Shown here piece after piece: positions 20,527 to 30,428 of a DNA stretch of 64,000 bases. The stretch comes from Rhodobacterales bacterium (lineage in GTDB: Bacteria > Pseudomonadota > Alphaproteobacteria > Rhizobiales > Stappiaceae). The notes beneath the pieces were generated by a model, which saw only the letters and a list, made by a program, of their open reading frames with translations, was not told the DNA's origin and ran no database searches. The translations under genes and the position numbers were made by a program. The number at the start of each line of letters is the position of its first letter. Within the stretch, counting starts at the first letter, position 1. The stretch covers positions 1 to 64,000 of the forward strand of contig VIRH01000088.1 of NCBI GenBank assembly GCA_008107755.1. The letters run 5' to 3'.

Positions 20527-21801
20527 TCAGAACTTGAAGGGAATGTAGAGAGCGAGATCCGGCCAGACGTAAAGGATCATGACCGAGAACAGCATCAGAA
20601 GAAGGAATGGCATGACGCCCCGCGCAACATCCCCTAGCCTCGATTTCGCAACCGACTGGATCACGTAGAGATTGAGCCCCACCGGCGGCGTGATCAGCGC
20701 GCACTCCACCATGATGACCATATAGACGCCGAACCAGATAGGGTCGAAGCCCAGCGCCAGGGCTGCCGGCAGCAGGACCGGTGTCATGATCAGCACCATC
20801 GACAGGGATTCAAAGAACAGTCCCATGATGAGGAGCACGACGGAGACGACCAGAACGAATGTCAGCGGCGTGTCGATATTCTGGCCGATGAAAACCGAGA
20901 TATCCTGCGGAATTCGGTAGAGCGTGATGGCCTTGCCGAACACCTTTGCGCCCGCGACGATGAGCAGGATGGCGACCGTCGTTGCCATGGAATCATAGGC
21001 TGCTTCCTTGAGGCCCTGCCAGGTCAGTGTTCGCAGGATCACCCCCGTGATCAGGAGCGACAGGGCAAACCCGACGGCGGCCGCCTCGGTCGGCGTTGCG
21101 ATGCCGGTATAGATGACAGCGATCACCGCAAGAGCGAGCAGAATGGAAGGCAGCGCGCGCAGTGTCGCGTTCCAGCGCTCCCCTTCCGCGATCGGCTCGG
21201 GCTTTGCCTGGGCACCGAACCAGTGCGCATAGATCATGGAAAAGGCAATGAAGAACGCGACCAGCAGCAAACCCGGACCGATGCCGGCGAGAAACAGCGC
21301 GATCACCGATTGTTCGGTTACGAAGCCATAGACGATCATCGGGATCGACGGCGGGATGAGAATACCGAGCGTTCCGCCGGCAGCCAGAAGGCCATAGACG
21401 AAACGCCTGTCGTAGCCCCGGCTGATCATTTCGGGAATGGCGACAGTCCCGATGGTTGCAGCGGTCGCGACCGATGAGCCCGAGATCGCGGCGAAGATGC
21501 CGCAGGAGATAATGGTCGCGATCGCAAGACCGCCGGGGAGATTGCCGACCCAGACATGAACAGCCGCGAAGAGATCCTTGCCGACGCCGCCCTTGAGCAG
21601 GATGTTGGACATCAGAAGGAACAGCGGAACCGCCAGCAGGATGAAGCCGTCGAGTGTCGACAGGATCGCCTGCGGCGCCATCAGCGGCGAGAATCCACCC
21701 AGCATCAGAAGCGCAAGGCCCAGCCCTGCAAGTGCGAAGGCGACCGGAACACGGATCAGGAGAAGCGCAAACAGCGCACACAGGATGTAGACGGTTGTCA
21801 T
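20527..21801 (-). CDS. TRAP transporter large permease subunit (DctM family)
   Basis: A 424-residue polytopic protein, the main membrane subunit of a TRAP transporter, which uses a Na+ or H+ gradient to import a solute bound by the periplasmic protein. About a dozen hydrophobic segments are visible, with SISGSSVATAATIGTVAIPEMISRGYDRRFVYGLLAAGGTLGILIPPSIPMIVYG typical of DctM. Its start overlaps the DctQ stop by 4 bp. Gene order on the minus strand is binding protein, DctQ, DctM, lyase. A carboxylate substrate is likely from the family. Confidence 0.93.
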   Translation of the reverse strand: MTTVYILCALFALLLIRVPVAFALAGLGLALLMLGGFSPLMAPQAILSTLDGFILLAVPLFLLMSNILLKGGVGKDLFAAVHVWVGNLPGGLAIATIISCGIFAAISGSSVATAATIGTVAIPEMISRGYDRRFVYGLLAAGGTLGILIPPSIPMIVYGFVTEQSVIALFLAGIGPGLLLVAFFIAFSMIYAHWFGAQAKPEPIAEGERWNATLRALPSILLALAVIAVIYTGIATPTEAAAVGFALSLLITGVILRTLTWQGLKEAAYDSMATTVAILLIVAGAKVFGKAITLYRIPQDISVFIGQNIDTPLTFVLVVSVVLLIMGLFFESLSMVLIMTPVLLPAALALGFDPIWFGVYMVIMVECALITPPVGLNLYVIQSVAKSRLGDVARGVMPFLLLMLFSVMILYVWPDLALYIPFKF

Positions 21802-22289
21802 ATGCTCAGCTCCTCCGTCCGGTCTTTGGTCGGAGCGCGGGTGATTTCGATGAGGGCCTGCAGGAACAACAGCCCGAAGCCGATCGGAATGGCGAGTTCG
21901 CTGACCCAGGTCGGCAGATCAAGCATCGAGCCGGTCGTCCGGCCCCGTTCGAAGGAATCCCAGAAGATTCCCCAGCCCTTCCAGGCGATGACGGCGCTGA
22001 GGGCCGCAATCGCGCTCATTGCCAGGATGTGGCAGACCCGCCGGCCGATGTCCCCGAGCCGCTCGGTCAGAACGTCGACACTGATGTGCAGCCCGGCGTG
22101 CAGAAGCCAGGGAGTCGCCAGCATTGTTCCCCAGATGAGACACAGTTGCGACAGTTCGGCTGCCCAGATGGTCGGCGCGATGAACAGGTAGCGGGCGAGG
22201 ACCTCATAGGTCAGCATCCCTCCGGACAGAACAAAGAGGATCGCGGCGATCCAGGCGAGTGCGAGCAATATGCTGGAGAAGACTTTCAT
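21798..22289 (-). CDS. TRAP transporter small permease subunit (DctQ family)
   Basis: A membrane protein with four predicted helices and the DctQ-type sequence EVLARYLFIAPTIWAAELSQLCLIWGTMLATPWLLHAGLHISVDVL. DctQ pairs with DctM in TRAP transporters. The frame opens at 22355, but the extra 22 codons are not hydrophobic and use codons unlike the body. The ATG at 22289 starts directly before the first helix. It is therefore my choice, although 22316 and 22355 cannot be excluded. A hairpin lies between it and the binding protein gene upstream. Confidence 0.85.
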   Translation of the reverse strand: MKVFSSILLALAWIAAILFVLSGGMLTYEVLARYLFIAPTIWAAELSQLCLIWGTMLATPWLLHAGLHISVDVLTERLGDIGRRVCHILAMSAIAALSAVIAWKGWGIFWDSFERGRTTGSMLDLPTWVSELAIPIGFGLLFLQALIEITRAPTKDRTEELSI

Positions 22290-22380
22290 GACCCCACCGT
22301 CCGGTCCGGCATCCATTGATCCCGGATCCTGAAAGACACGTTTTGCCGATGACATGAGTACCGGCGCCCCTTAGAACGAA

Positions 22381-22403
22381 ACGGCCGGTGATGAACCGGC
22401 CGT
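22381..22403 (-). terminator. Hairpin between TRAP binding protein and DctQ genes
   Basis: ACGGCCGGT (22381-22389) pairs with ACCGGCCGT (22395-22403) around a five-base loop. On the minus strand it follows the binding protein stop (22448) by 45 bp and precedes DctQ. It may act as an attenuator or RNA-stabilising hairpin so the binding protein is made in excess. No strong T-run follows. Confidence 0.55.
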
Positions 22404-22447
22404 TCCTTGCACAGGGGACAGACCCCTGCTGGTTTCAAGCTCTGTTG

Positions 22448-23440
22448 TCAGAGTTTCTTTGCGGCGTCCATGATGGATTTGCCGAGGTCGCCGGTTTTTT
22501 CGAGATAGGTCTCGTAAACCGGCTGGCTGACCTCTTTCCACGCTGCCATCTCGTCATCGGTCGGCGTGTAGATCGTCATCCCGTTTTCTTCCGCAGCAGC
22601 ATAGGCTTCGGCTTCAATGCCGGACATCTGGTCGCGAACATCCATTTCCGCCTTCAACGCAGCGTCGTGAATGATCTTTTGCTGATCTTCGGGCAGGCCG
22701 TTCCAGAAATCCGTATTGACGACAACGATGAACTCGATATCGGCGTTGTTGGTCTTGGTGATGGTGTCCATGACTTCCCAGAGCTTGCGGGCTTTCACGC
22801 CGGAAATGCCGGTCATGCCCACATCGACGGTACCGCGCTGATAGGCGAGATACTGCTCGGAGCCGGAGATGAGCGTCGGAGCGCCACCGGCGACGGTGAC
22901 GAAGTCGCCCAGCGTCTTGCCGAACACGCGCACCTTCTTGCCTTTCAGGTCGTCCGGCGTCTTGATCGGCTCATCCTTGGACAGCATGATCGATCCGCCG
23001 TAGGCCTGCCACCACAATACGGTGGAGCCTGTGTCCTTGATCGCCTCGTCCAGAGGACCGCGAACAGGAGAATCCGGCGCGACGGCAGCACGGACCTTTT
23101 CCTCGGTATCGAACAGGAACGGCTGATAGAAGATATCCACCGCCGGGATATCGCCGACATAGCGCGTCAGCGAAACGACTCCCATCTCGATGGCGCCCGA
23201 ACCGACTGCGGCCGGGACTTCCTTGTCCTTGTAGAGCTGAGCGGAATCATAGATCTCAACAGCTATGTCGCCGTTGGAATTCTTCTCCACTTCATCCTTG
23301 AAGACCAGAAGGTTCTGGCCGAGATGGCTGCTCATCGGCAGCTGCAAAGTGATCCGCAAGGTTGTTTCGGCAGCGTTGGCAACGCCGGCGGAAAGACCAA
23401 GGGCAAGGGCCGCCCCGAGGGCCCAGGTGACTGGTTTCAT
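22448..23440 (-). CDS. TRAP transporter periplasmic substrate-binding protein (DctP family)
   Basis: A 330-residue secreted protein. Residues 1-23 form a cleavable signal peptide ending around GVANAAE. The mature part shows DctP-family features, including LRITLQLPMSSHLGQNLLVFKDEVEKNSNGDI, AGGAPTLISGSEQYLAYQRGTVDVGMTG and the family's substrate-binding arginine region LKGKKVRVFGKTLGDF. It captures the solute in the periplasm for DctQM. It is the first gene of the operon, with its promoter in the ~270 bp gap before trkH. Confidence 0.93.
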   Translation of the reverse strand: MKPVTWALGAALALGLSAGVANAAETTLRITLQLPMSSHLGQNLLVFKDEVEKNSNGDIAVEIYDSAQLYKDKEVPAAVGSGAIEMGVVSLTRYVGDIPAVDIFYQPFLFDTEEKVRAAVAPDSPVRGPLDEAIKDTGSTVLWWQAYGGSIMLSKDEPIKTPDDLKGKKVRVFGKTLGDFVTVAGGAPTLISGSEQYLAYQRGTVDVGMTGISGVKARKLWEVMDTITKTNNADIEFIVVVNTDFWNGLPEDQQKIIHDAALKAEMDVRDQMSGIEAEAYAAAEENGMTIYTPTDDEMAAWKEVSQPVYETYLEKTGDLGKSIMDAAKKL

Positions 23441-23707
23441 GTGGCGATTTCCTCCATTATGTTTTGCGCCAGTCTGTCCGGGCAGGTTATTTTGTCAATA
23501 TCACTTGAACTTCAAATGCTGTATCCGGACGACAGTACCGACCGAAATGAAGCTATAATCCTGTTCAGCGCAAGCGGGAAACCGGGCAGACCCGGGCTCC
23601 CACTCCACGTGCGAGCCTTGCATTTTGCGGTGCACCCGCAGATAAAAGGGCTCGTCAGTCACCCGAAACTGCCTCACCAGACAGCCGAACGACCGGATGT
23701 TCCGTAA

Positions 23708-25147
23708 ATGAATTTTCGAGCCATTGCGTTACCCATCGGACGCTTGCTCATCCTCATTTCAGTTCTGATGATTGTCCCGGCCATTGCGGATGTCTTCGCA
23801 AAGAATCCGGACTGGCAGGTCTTTCTCGTCTCCGCGCTGGTTCTGGGCACCGCAGGAACGCTGATGACCGTTGCCTTCGCCGGCGAAAATCCGCCCGGCG
23901 ACTTCAAGGAAGCGATCCTGTTCGTCAACGCGGCCTGGTTCGCCTTTTCATTCGCCGGAGCCGTCCCGCTCTATTTCAGCGGGCTCAACATCAGTTTCAC
24001 CGACGCCTTCTTCGAAACCGCATCGGGCCTGACCACCACCGGGTCGACCATCCTGACCGGTCTGGACACGCTGCCACCGGGCATTCTGCTCTGGCGCGGT
24101 TTGCTGCAATGGGTCGGCGGCATCGGCGTCGTGGCTATCGGGATCTGGCTCCTGCCCGGACTTCGCGTCGGCGGCAGCCAGCTCTTTGCGCTGGAATCAT
24201 CTGAAAAGACCAGCAAGCCCTACGGACATGTGGGCCCGTTCGTCTATCGCCTGCTTGCGCTCTATGCGGGGCTGAGCATTTCCTGCATGGTGCTTTACCA
24301 GCTCTGCGGCATGACCTTCTTCGACGCGATGGTCCACTCGATGACGACCGTCTCGACCGGCGGATTTTCCACCTCCGACCAGTCGTTCGGGCAGTTCTCC
24401 GGCACGTCTGTCTACTGGGTGGCATCCGTCTTCATGCTCGCCTCCAGCGTACCGTTTCTCTACCTGATCCGCAGTATCGAGAGAAAGCTGTTCGAATGGG
24501 ACGTTCAGATCATGCTGCTGCTGGGTATCGTCCTGGCCACCTCGATGAGCGTCTTCGCGCTGCAGCGGTTCGTGGCGCATGACTCGCCTTTCCACTTGTT
24601 CACCTTTGCTGTGTTCAACGTGGTTTCGGTCATCACGACAACGGGTTACGCAGCGAACGACTACCTTCAGTTCGGCCCGCCGGTGGTCGCGATCTTCTTT
24701 GTGCTGACCTTTTTCGGAGGCTGCAGCGGATCGACCTCGGGCGGCTTCAAGATGTTCCGCATCGCAATTCTGCTGAGCTACATCCAGAGCCTCTTCCGCC
24801 GCATGGTGCGCCCCCACCGGGTGGTCGAGCCGAAATATCAGGGCCACGCCGTCAGCAACCCGGTTCTGGAGGGTGTGCTGGTCTTCGCGGTCGTCTATGC
24901 GGGCGCCTTCGCCGGCTTTTCGGTGGTGTACCTGATGCTTGGAATGGATCTGGAAACGGCCCTCAGCGCGTCCATCACGGCGCTTGCCAATGTGGGCCCC
25001 GGCGTCGGTGACACGATCGGACCGTCGGGAACGTTCCAGACGCTGCCTGATATCGCCAAATGGTTTCTGGCAGTCGAGATGATCCTCGGTCGTCTTGAAA
25101 TCCTGGCAGGTGTGCTGCTGCTGACGCCGGACTTCTGGACGGATTGA
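23708..25147 (+). CDS. Trk/Ktr potassium transporter subunit TrkH
   Basis: A 479-residue polytopic protein of the TrkH/KtrB superfamily for K+ uptake. The selectivity-filter-like turns include TASGLTTTGSTI, MTTVSTGGFST, ITTTGYAAND and a fourth ANVGPGVGD, matching the four-repeat pore design, so the channel half is intact. The regulatory NAD-binding partner TrkA is not in the window. The gene is divergent from the TRAP binding protein gene and is followed by a hairpin. Confidence 0.92.
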   Translation: MNFRAIALPIGRLLILISVLMIVPAIADVFAKNPDWQVFLVSALVLGTAGTLMTVAFAGENPPGDFKEAILFVNAAWFAFSFAGAVPLYFSGLNISFTDAFFETASGLTTTGSTILTGLDTLPPGILLWRGLLQWVGGIGVVAIGIWLLPGLRVGGSQLFALESSEKTSKPYGHVGPFVYRLLALYAGLSISCMVLYQLCGMTFFDAMVHSMTTVSTGGFSTSDQSFGQFSGTSVYWVASVFMLASSVPFLYLIRSIERKLFEWDVQIMLLLGIVLATSMSVFALQRFVAHDSPFHLFTFAVFNVVSVITTTGYAANDYLQFGPPVVAIFFVLTFFGGCSGSTSGGFKMFRIAILLSYIQSLFRRMVRPHRVVEPKYQGHAVSNPVLEGVLVFAVVYAGAFAGFSVVYLMLGMDLETALSASITALANVGPGVGDTIGPSGTFQTLPDIAKWFLAVEMILGRLEILAGVLLLTPDFWTD

Positions 25148-25153
25148 AGCAAA

Positions 25154-25185
25154 ACCATCGCCGGCGTGACCGGCCCGGCGATGGT
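25154..25185 (+). terminator. Hairpin terminator-like structure after trkH
   Basis: ACCATCGCCGG (25154-25164) pairs with CCGGCGATGGT (25175-25185), an 11-bp stem with a ten-base loop. It starts 7 bp after the trkH stop. The following tail is not T-rich, so termination may depend on Rho. Confidence 0.55.
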
Positions 25186-25229
25186 CTTGATCGGGCGACC
25201 TGGCTGACCTTGCATCGTCTGCAGCCACG

Positions 25230-25245
25230 CGTTTCACGTGAATCC
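25230..25245. other. parS-like site (outlier, trkH-EF-hand gap)
   Basis: CGTTTCACGTGAATCC matches the parS consensus TGTTTCACGTGAAACA in the core GTTTCACGTGAA and lies between trkH and the EF-hand gene, far left of the parAB region. GAATC inside it is a GANTC site. Confidence 0.6.
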
Positions 25246-25296
25246 AGTCTGCCGCAAAATCAGCCGTAGGGGGTCATCGATCGCCCGAAACCGAAA

Positions 25297-25527
25297 TTAC
25301 GGCTGAAGAGCCGAATATTCCTCGGGATCCAGCAGACTGTCCTGGTTCGCATCTGCGGCGTTGAAAACATCCGCAGTCACGGCGGGATTTACCGTCGCGA
25401 CTTCCTCGTAGCTGACATAACCATCCTGGTCGGTGTCGATCGCTTCGAATGACATGCCCTGTGCAAAGGCTGCGGAAGATGCGGTGACGGCACCGATCAG
25501 GACAGCGGCAGTAAGACGTTTGGACAT
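25297..25527 (-). CDS. Small secreted EF-hand calcium-binding protein
   Basis: A 76-residue protein with a signal peptide (about 1-22, cleavage near SAAFAQG) and two EF-hand loops: DTDQDGYVSYEE (31-42) and DANQDSLLDPEE (59-70). Both loops keep the Asp/Asn ligands at 1, 3, 5 and Glu at 12. Periplasmic EF-hand proteins of this type bind calcium; the cellular role is unknown. No neighbour suggests a partner. Confidence 0.85.
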   Translation of the reverse strand: MSKRLTAAVLIGAVTASSAAFAQGMSFEAIDTDQDGYVSYEEVATVNPAVTADVFNAADANQDSLLDPEEYSALQP

Positions 25528-25909
25528 GATATGACCTCCAAGGTTCTGGTTTGGATCGGCGCCCTCCCCCGCCTGACGATTGGAAACCAGGCATCGGGCA
25601 AGCCGCCGGATGTTCCGTCCGTCCGAAGGATCTCTGCTGGCCTTCCGAACCGGAACGAGACAAAAGATGCAGGCCGATCACGACCGACGAAGGGCCGCTG
25701 TGGGGAAAGGTCGGGACAATGTTGTGACGGAAAATTCGCTGCGGTCACAGCCGGGTCAAATTGGAGACACGTTCCGGGCTTTCAGGCAAATATGCGGCCG
25801 GATGTGATGTCCGTTACCTGATAAATAATTGATATTAAAACGAAATTATCTGCATTTTCCCACATGGAGATGGACCAGAAGCGTGCTACCGCCTCGTCAC
25901 CAGGGCCGA
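25528..25909. other. Intergenic region EF-hand-yggS
   Basis: 382 bp between two minus-strand genes. The segment 25818-25862 is AT-rich and lies just downstream of yggS. The EF-hand promoter should be in the left part. Short frames here show no recognisable protein. Confidence 0.4.
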
Positions 25910-26578
25910 TCAGGTATAATCCCGATGTCCGAAGATCGATGATCCGACCCGGACACATGTCGCACCGAAGCCGACCGCCGTGTGATAGTCGGACGACATG
26001 CCCATGGAAAGTTGGTCAAGTCCGTTGCGCGCGGCGATTTTCTGAAGCAGCGCGAAATGTTCGCCGGGCGCTTCCTCGACCGGCGGAATGCACATCAGGC
26101 CGACAATGTTCAGACCCGTTTCCTCTATGCAGCTTTTCACGAAGGCATCGGTCTCCGCCGGAGATACGCCCGCCTTTTGCGGCTCTTCCCCCGTATTGAC
26201 CTGCACGAAACACGGAAGCTGCCTCTCCTGACGATCCATCTCGGCCTTGAGGGCCTTGGCGATCTTGGCACGGTCGATCGTATGGATCACATCGAAGGTG
26301 GCAACGGCTTCCTTCGCCTTGTTGGACTGCAGAGGACCGATCAGGTGCAATTCGATTCCCTCGCAGTCCTCGCGAAGACCCGGCCACTTTCCCATCGCCT
26401 CCTGAACGCGGTTCTCGCCGAAGACACGTTGCCCCGCGTCCAGCACGGGCCGGATGTCATCGGCCTCGAAAGTCTTTGACACGGCGATGAGCTGCACGGA
26501 GCCCGGCGAACGCCCGAATTCGGTTTCGGCGGCGGAAATATCGGCGAGGACGTCGGCAAGGCGATCGGCGGAAGACAA
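25910..26578 (-). CDS. yggS: YggS family pyridoxal phosphate homeostasis protein
   Basis: A 222-residue PLP-binding protein with the fold of alanine racemase's N-terminal domain. The lysine of LIAVSKTFEADD (Lys35) forms the PLP aldimine. GENRVQEAMGKW, HLIGPLQSNKAKEAV, MCIPPV and SMGMSSDYHTAVGFGATCVRVGSSIFG are family signatures, the last holding the PLP-phosphate site. It has no racemase activity in studied members and buffers free PLP and amino acid metabolism. Confidence 0.95.
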   Translation of the reverse strand: MSSADRLADVLADISAAETEFGRSPGSVQLIAVSKTFEADDIRPVLDAGQRVFGENRVQEAMGKWPGLREDCEGIELHLIGPLQSNKAKEAVATFDVIHTIDRAKIAKALKAEMDRQERQLPCFVQVNTGEEPQKAGVSPAETDAFVKSCIEETGLNIVGLMCIPPVEEAPGEHFALLQKIAARNGLDQLSMGMSSDYHTAVGFGATCVRVGSSIFGHRDYT

Positions 26579-26822
26579 GGGTCGGGCGCTCCGTGTGGCT
26601 GGGGAATATCGGCTCCACTTCTTACAATCGTGCTTCTTCCCTCACAAGGGCGATGCGCTCCCTGAAGCAGGCCAGACGCATGGAGACTGGAATGCAGGTG
26701 CAGTGGGACAGGCCCGAATTCATAGGTAATACTACCGATTTGAACGGACGTTTTTACGCATTTGTCACCACTTATGCGCGACATTGACCGTGCAGGACAC
26801 CTCTAACCGATTGGAGTTGAGC

Positions 26823-27626
26823 ATGATTCCAGATCGTTTGCGTATGTGTGTCCTGGCATGCCTTGTCTCCATGCAGGGCGTATCGGCGAAGGCCGAAACG
26901 TTCACATTCGGCATCGGCGACTGGCCACCCTTCATTTCCCTGGACGCGGCCGGCTACGGTGACCATGCCCGGCAAGTCACCGAAGCCTTCAAGAAAGCCG
27001 GACACGACGTCCGTTTCGAATTCCTTCCCTGGAGAAGGTCATTGGAGATGACCCGTCATGGCAAACTGCCCGCCACGTTTTCATGGGCCTTCGCCGAGGA
27101 ACGAACCGCCGACTTTCTGTATCCACAAACGCCCATCGACCTGGCCCGAGACGTCTATTTCTATCGGAAAGACCGGTTTCCGGACGGGTTGGAGTCGCTT
27201 TCCTTTGACGAACTCAAACGCGATGGCCTGACGGTCGTCGGTGTGACCGACTACTGGTATCAACGCCCGCTGGAGAAAGCCGGAGTGCATTTCCAGAAGG
27301 TGTCGACGGAGGAGCAGGCCTGGTCGATGATGCTTCACAGGCGGGCGGATCTCTATATCGAGAATGAAGCAGTCGGCACCGTTCAAAGCCGCGATTTCCT
27401 GGGTGACCAGGCAAAGCTCTTCGCCAGCAGCCGCCCGCTCCGGGTGGTTCCGCTCTATGTGCTGTTCAGCAGAGCGCACCCCGACGGCAAGCGGATGAAG
27501 GACATCTGGGACACATACGGGGGCCGCGAGCAGCTGACGGCCACGAAATGCGCCGTCCCGCAGATGGCACTAGCTTATCGCGGCCTGAAGCCACAGTGCT
27601 CTGCGGGGCCAGATACGGCCCGGTAG
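26823..27626 (+). CDS. Periplasmic solute-binding protein (ABC transporter-type, family 3-like)
   Basis: A ~268-residue secreted protein with a signal peptide (about 1-22, MCVLACLVSMQGVSAKAE). The mature part begins FTFGIGDWPPFISLDAAGYGDHARQVTEAFKKAGHDVRFEFLPWRRSLEMTRHGK, typical of amino-acid-type (SBP_bac_3) binding proteins of the WPPF class. GGAG about 10 bases upstream favours the ATG at 26823 over the open frame from 26784. No ABC permease or ATPase genes are adjacent, so it is an orphan binding protein or a stand-alone sensor. Ligand unknown. Confidence 0.8.
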   Translation: MIPDRLRMCVLACLVSMQGVSAKAETFTFGIGDWPPFISLDAAGYGDHARQVTEAFKKAGHDVRFEFLPWRRSLEMTRHGKLPATFSWAFAEERTADFLYPQTPIDLARDVYFYRKDRFPDGLESLSFDELKRDGLTVVGVTDYWYQRPLEKAGVHFQKVSTEEQAWSMMLHRRADLYIENEAVGTVQSRDFLGDQAKLFASSRPLRVVPLYVLFSRAHPDGKRMKDIWDTYGGREQLTATKCAVPQMALAYRGLKPQCSAGPDTAR

Positions 27627-27806
27627 CGAAACGCAAGGCGAATGCCTGACTTTACGAATGTCGCCCGGCGGAATAAACACGCATTCTGGACACTCTAACG
27701 CATCTCCCATGTTGACCCCGGCGCAGATTTCTGGTGACAGTCCGGCGGTCAGACAGTCATGAATTCCGCCTCCTACCGGCGGCAAGAACAAACAACGGCA
27801 CAATTG

Positions 27807-30428
27807 ATGGCAACGGAACGGTATAATGCGCGCGAAGTCGAAGCGCGCTGGCAGAAGATCTGGAACGACAAGGACGTTTTCGTCACTGTAAATGACGATC
27901 CGCGCGACAAGTACTACGTCCTGGAAATGTTCCCCTATCCGTCCGGCCGAATTCACATGGGCCATGTCCGCAACTACGCAATGGGCGATGTCGTTGCCCG
28001 CTTCAAGCGTGCACGGGGCTTCAACGTGCTGCATCCGATGGGCTGGGACGCATTCGGCATGCCGGCCGAAAACGCGGCGATGCAGAACAAGGTTCATCCG
28101 AAGGACTGGACCTACGAGAACATCGCCACCATGCGTGACCAGCTCAAGATCATGGGCCTGTCGCTGGACTGGAGCCGGGAATTCGCGACCTGCGACGTAG
28201 GCTACTACACCCAGCAGCAGCGCCTGTTCCTGAAGTTCCTGGAAGCAGGTCTCGTCTACCGCAAGAATGCGAAGGTGAACTGGGACCCGGTCGACATGAC
28301 CGTCCTGGCGAACGAACAGGTGATCGATGGCCGCGGCTGGCGGTCCGGCGCGCTTGTCGAGCAGCGCGAGCTGACGCAGTGGTTCTTCAAGATCTCCGAT
28401 TATTCGGAAGACCTGCTGGATGCGATCGAAACGCTCGACCGCTGGCCGGACAAGGTTCGTCTGATGCAGAAGAACTGGATCGGCCGCTCGGAAGGTCTGC
28501 GCGTGCGTTTCGAATTCGCGACGCCGGCTCCCACTGGCGACAAGACGCTGGAAATTTTCACGACGCGTCCCGATACGCTGTTCGGCGCATCCTTCATGGG
28601 GCTTTCTCCCGATCACCCGATTTCGGTGAAGCTTGCGGAAGACAACGCCGAGCTGAAGGCCTTCATCGACGAGTGCCGCCGGGTTGGAACCTCTGAGGAA
28701 GCCATTGAAAAGGCGGAGAAAAAGGGGATCAACACCGGACTACGCGTCAAGCATCCGCTCGACAGTTCCATTGAACTTCCGGTCTATGTCGCGAACTTCA
28801 TTCTGATGGATTACGGAACGGGCGCCATTTTTGCCTGTCCGGCCCACGACCAGCGTGACCTGGATTTCGCACGCAAATACGACCTGCCGGTTCGTCCCGT
28901 CGTCCTGCCGAAGGGCGCTGACGCGGCGGCTTTTTCCGTCGACGACGAAGCGTTTACCGACGATGGCACCATCTTCAACTCCGATTTCCTGGACGGACTT
29001 TCCATTGCGGACGCCAAGGAAGCAGTGAAGAAGAAGCTGGAAGACATGAATGTGGACGGAGCGCCGCAGGCCGAACGCCAGGTGAACTACCGACTGCGCG
29101 ACTGGGGCATTTCGCGCCAGCGTTACTGGGGCTGTCCGATCCCGGTGATCCATTGCGACGACTGCGGCGTCGTTCCGGAGAAGGACGAGAACCTTCCGGT
29201 CGAGCTGCCGCATGACATCAATTTCGACAAGCCGGGCAATCCGCTTGATCGGCATCCGACCTGGCGCGACACCACGTGCCCGAAGTGTGGAAAGCCGGCG
29301 AAGCGTGAAACCGACACCATGGACACCTTCGTCGACAGTTCCTGGTATTTCGCCCGCTTCACTGCGCCTGATTGCGACCAGCCGACGGACCCGGATGCTG
29401 CAAACGGCTGGCTGCCGGTCGATCAGTACATCGGCGGTATCGAGCATGCGATCCTGCATCTGCTCTATTCGCGCTTCTTCACGCGTGCGATGCAGAAGGT
29501 CGGCGCGCTGGATCTGCAAGAACCCTTCAAGGGTCTTTTCACTCAGGGCATGGTGACCCACGAGACCTACCGTCAGGGCGAAGGTGCCAATGGACGCTGG
29601 GTGTCGCCCGCAGAAATCCGGATCGAGGAAGTGGACGGCAATCGCCACGCGACCCTTCTGGATAGCGGTGAGGAAGTCACGATCGGTTCGATCGAGAAGA
29701 TGTCGAAGTCGAAGAAGAACACCGTCGACCCGACCGACATCATCGACACTTACGGGGCCGATACGGCGCGCTGGTTCATGCTGTCCGACAGCCCGCCCGA
29801 GCGCGATGTGATCTGGACCGAAGACGGCGTCCAGGGCGCCTGGCGCTTTGTTCAGCGTGTCTGGCGGCTGATCGGCGAAATCACGGACAAGAGCGAGCTG
29901 CGCGGTGGATCCGCCCCGGAAACGGACGGCAAGGCCCTGGACCTGCGCCGGGCCAGCCACAAGACGCTTGCGGCGGTTTCCTCGGATCTTGAAGGCCTCG
30001 GCTTCAACCGCGCCGTTGCCCGCATCTATGAATTCGTGAACGCGATCAGCAAGGCCGTGAATGACGGCATCGAGGACGACGCGCACGAATATGCCGTTCG
30101 CGAAGCAGCAAACTTCCTTGTCCAGATGATCGCCCCGATGATGCCGCATCTGGCAGAAGAATGCTGGTCCGCCCTCGGCCATGACAACATCATTTCCGAG
30201 GCCAAGTGGCCGAGCGTCGATGAAGCGCTGCTGGTCGAGGACAGCATCACCTACCCGATCCAGATCAACGGCAAGCGCCGCGGCGAACTCGAAATCGCAA
30301 AAGACGCTTCCAAAGAAGAGGTCGAAGCAGCTACGCTGGCACTCGATTTCGTTCGAAAGGCGCTGGAAGGCGCACAGCCGAAGAAGCTCATCGTCGTGCC
30401 GCAGAGGATCGTGAATGTCGTTGTTTGA
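27807..30428 (+). CDS. leuS: Leucyl-tRNA synthetase
   Basis: Class I synthetase charging tRNA-Leu. The 873-residue product from the ATG at 27807 ([16 protein letters not shown]) matches family length and N terminus; an earlier ATG at 27759 would add 16 residues. Motifs include the HIGH-type [17 protein letters not shown], the CP1 editing domain with the [10 protein letters not shown] segment, and [12 protein letters not shown] as the KMSKS loop. The Zn ribbon has CDDC and CPKC pairs. The next gene lptE overlaps the 3' end by 14 bp. This leuS-lptE-holA order is conserved in alphaproteobacteria. Confidence 0.97.
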   Translation: MATERYNAREVEARWQKIWNDKDVFVTVNDDPRDKYYVLEMFPYPSGRIHMGHVRNYAMGDVVARFKRARGFNVLHPMGWDAFGMPAENAAMQNKVHPKDWTYENIATMRDQLKIMGLSLDWSREFATCDVGYYTQQQRLFLKFLEAGLVYRKNAKVNWDPVDMTVLANEQVIDGRGWRSGALVEQRELTQWFFKISDYSEDLLDAIETLDRWPDKVRLMQKNWIGRSEGLRVRFEFATPAPTGDKTLEIFTTRPDTLFGASFMGLSPDHPISVKLAEDNAELKAFIDECRRVGTSEEAIEKAEKKGINTGLRVKHPLDSSIELPVYVANFILMDYGTGAIFACPAHDQRDLDFARKYDLPVRPVVLPKGADAAAFSVDDEAFTDDGTIFNSDFLDGLSIADAKEAVKKKLEDMNVDGAPQAERQVNYRLRDWGISRQRYWGCPIPVIHCDDCGVVPEKDENLPVELPHDINFDKPGNPLDRHPTWRDTTCPKCGKPAKRETDTMDTFVDSSWYFARFTAPDCDQPTDPDAANGWLPVDQYIGGIEHAILHLLYSRFFTRAMQKVGALDLQEPFKGLFTQGMVTHETYRQGEGANGRWVSPAEIRIEEVDGNRHATLLDSGEEVTIGSIEKMSKSKKNTVDPTDIIDTYGADTARWFMLSDSPPERDVIWTEDGVQGAWRFVQRVWRLIGEITDKSELRGGSAPETDGKALDLRRASHKTLAAVSSDLEGLGFNRAVARIYEFVNAISKAVNDGIEDDAHEYAVREAANFLVQMIAPMMPHLAEECWSALGHDNIISEAKWPSVDEALLVEDSITYPIQINGKRRGELEIAKDASKEEVEAATLALDFVRKALEGAQPKKLIVVPQRIVNVVV

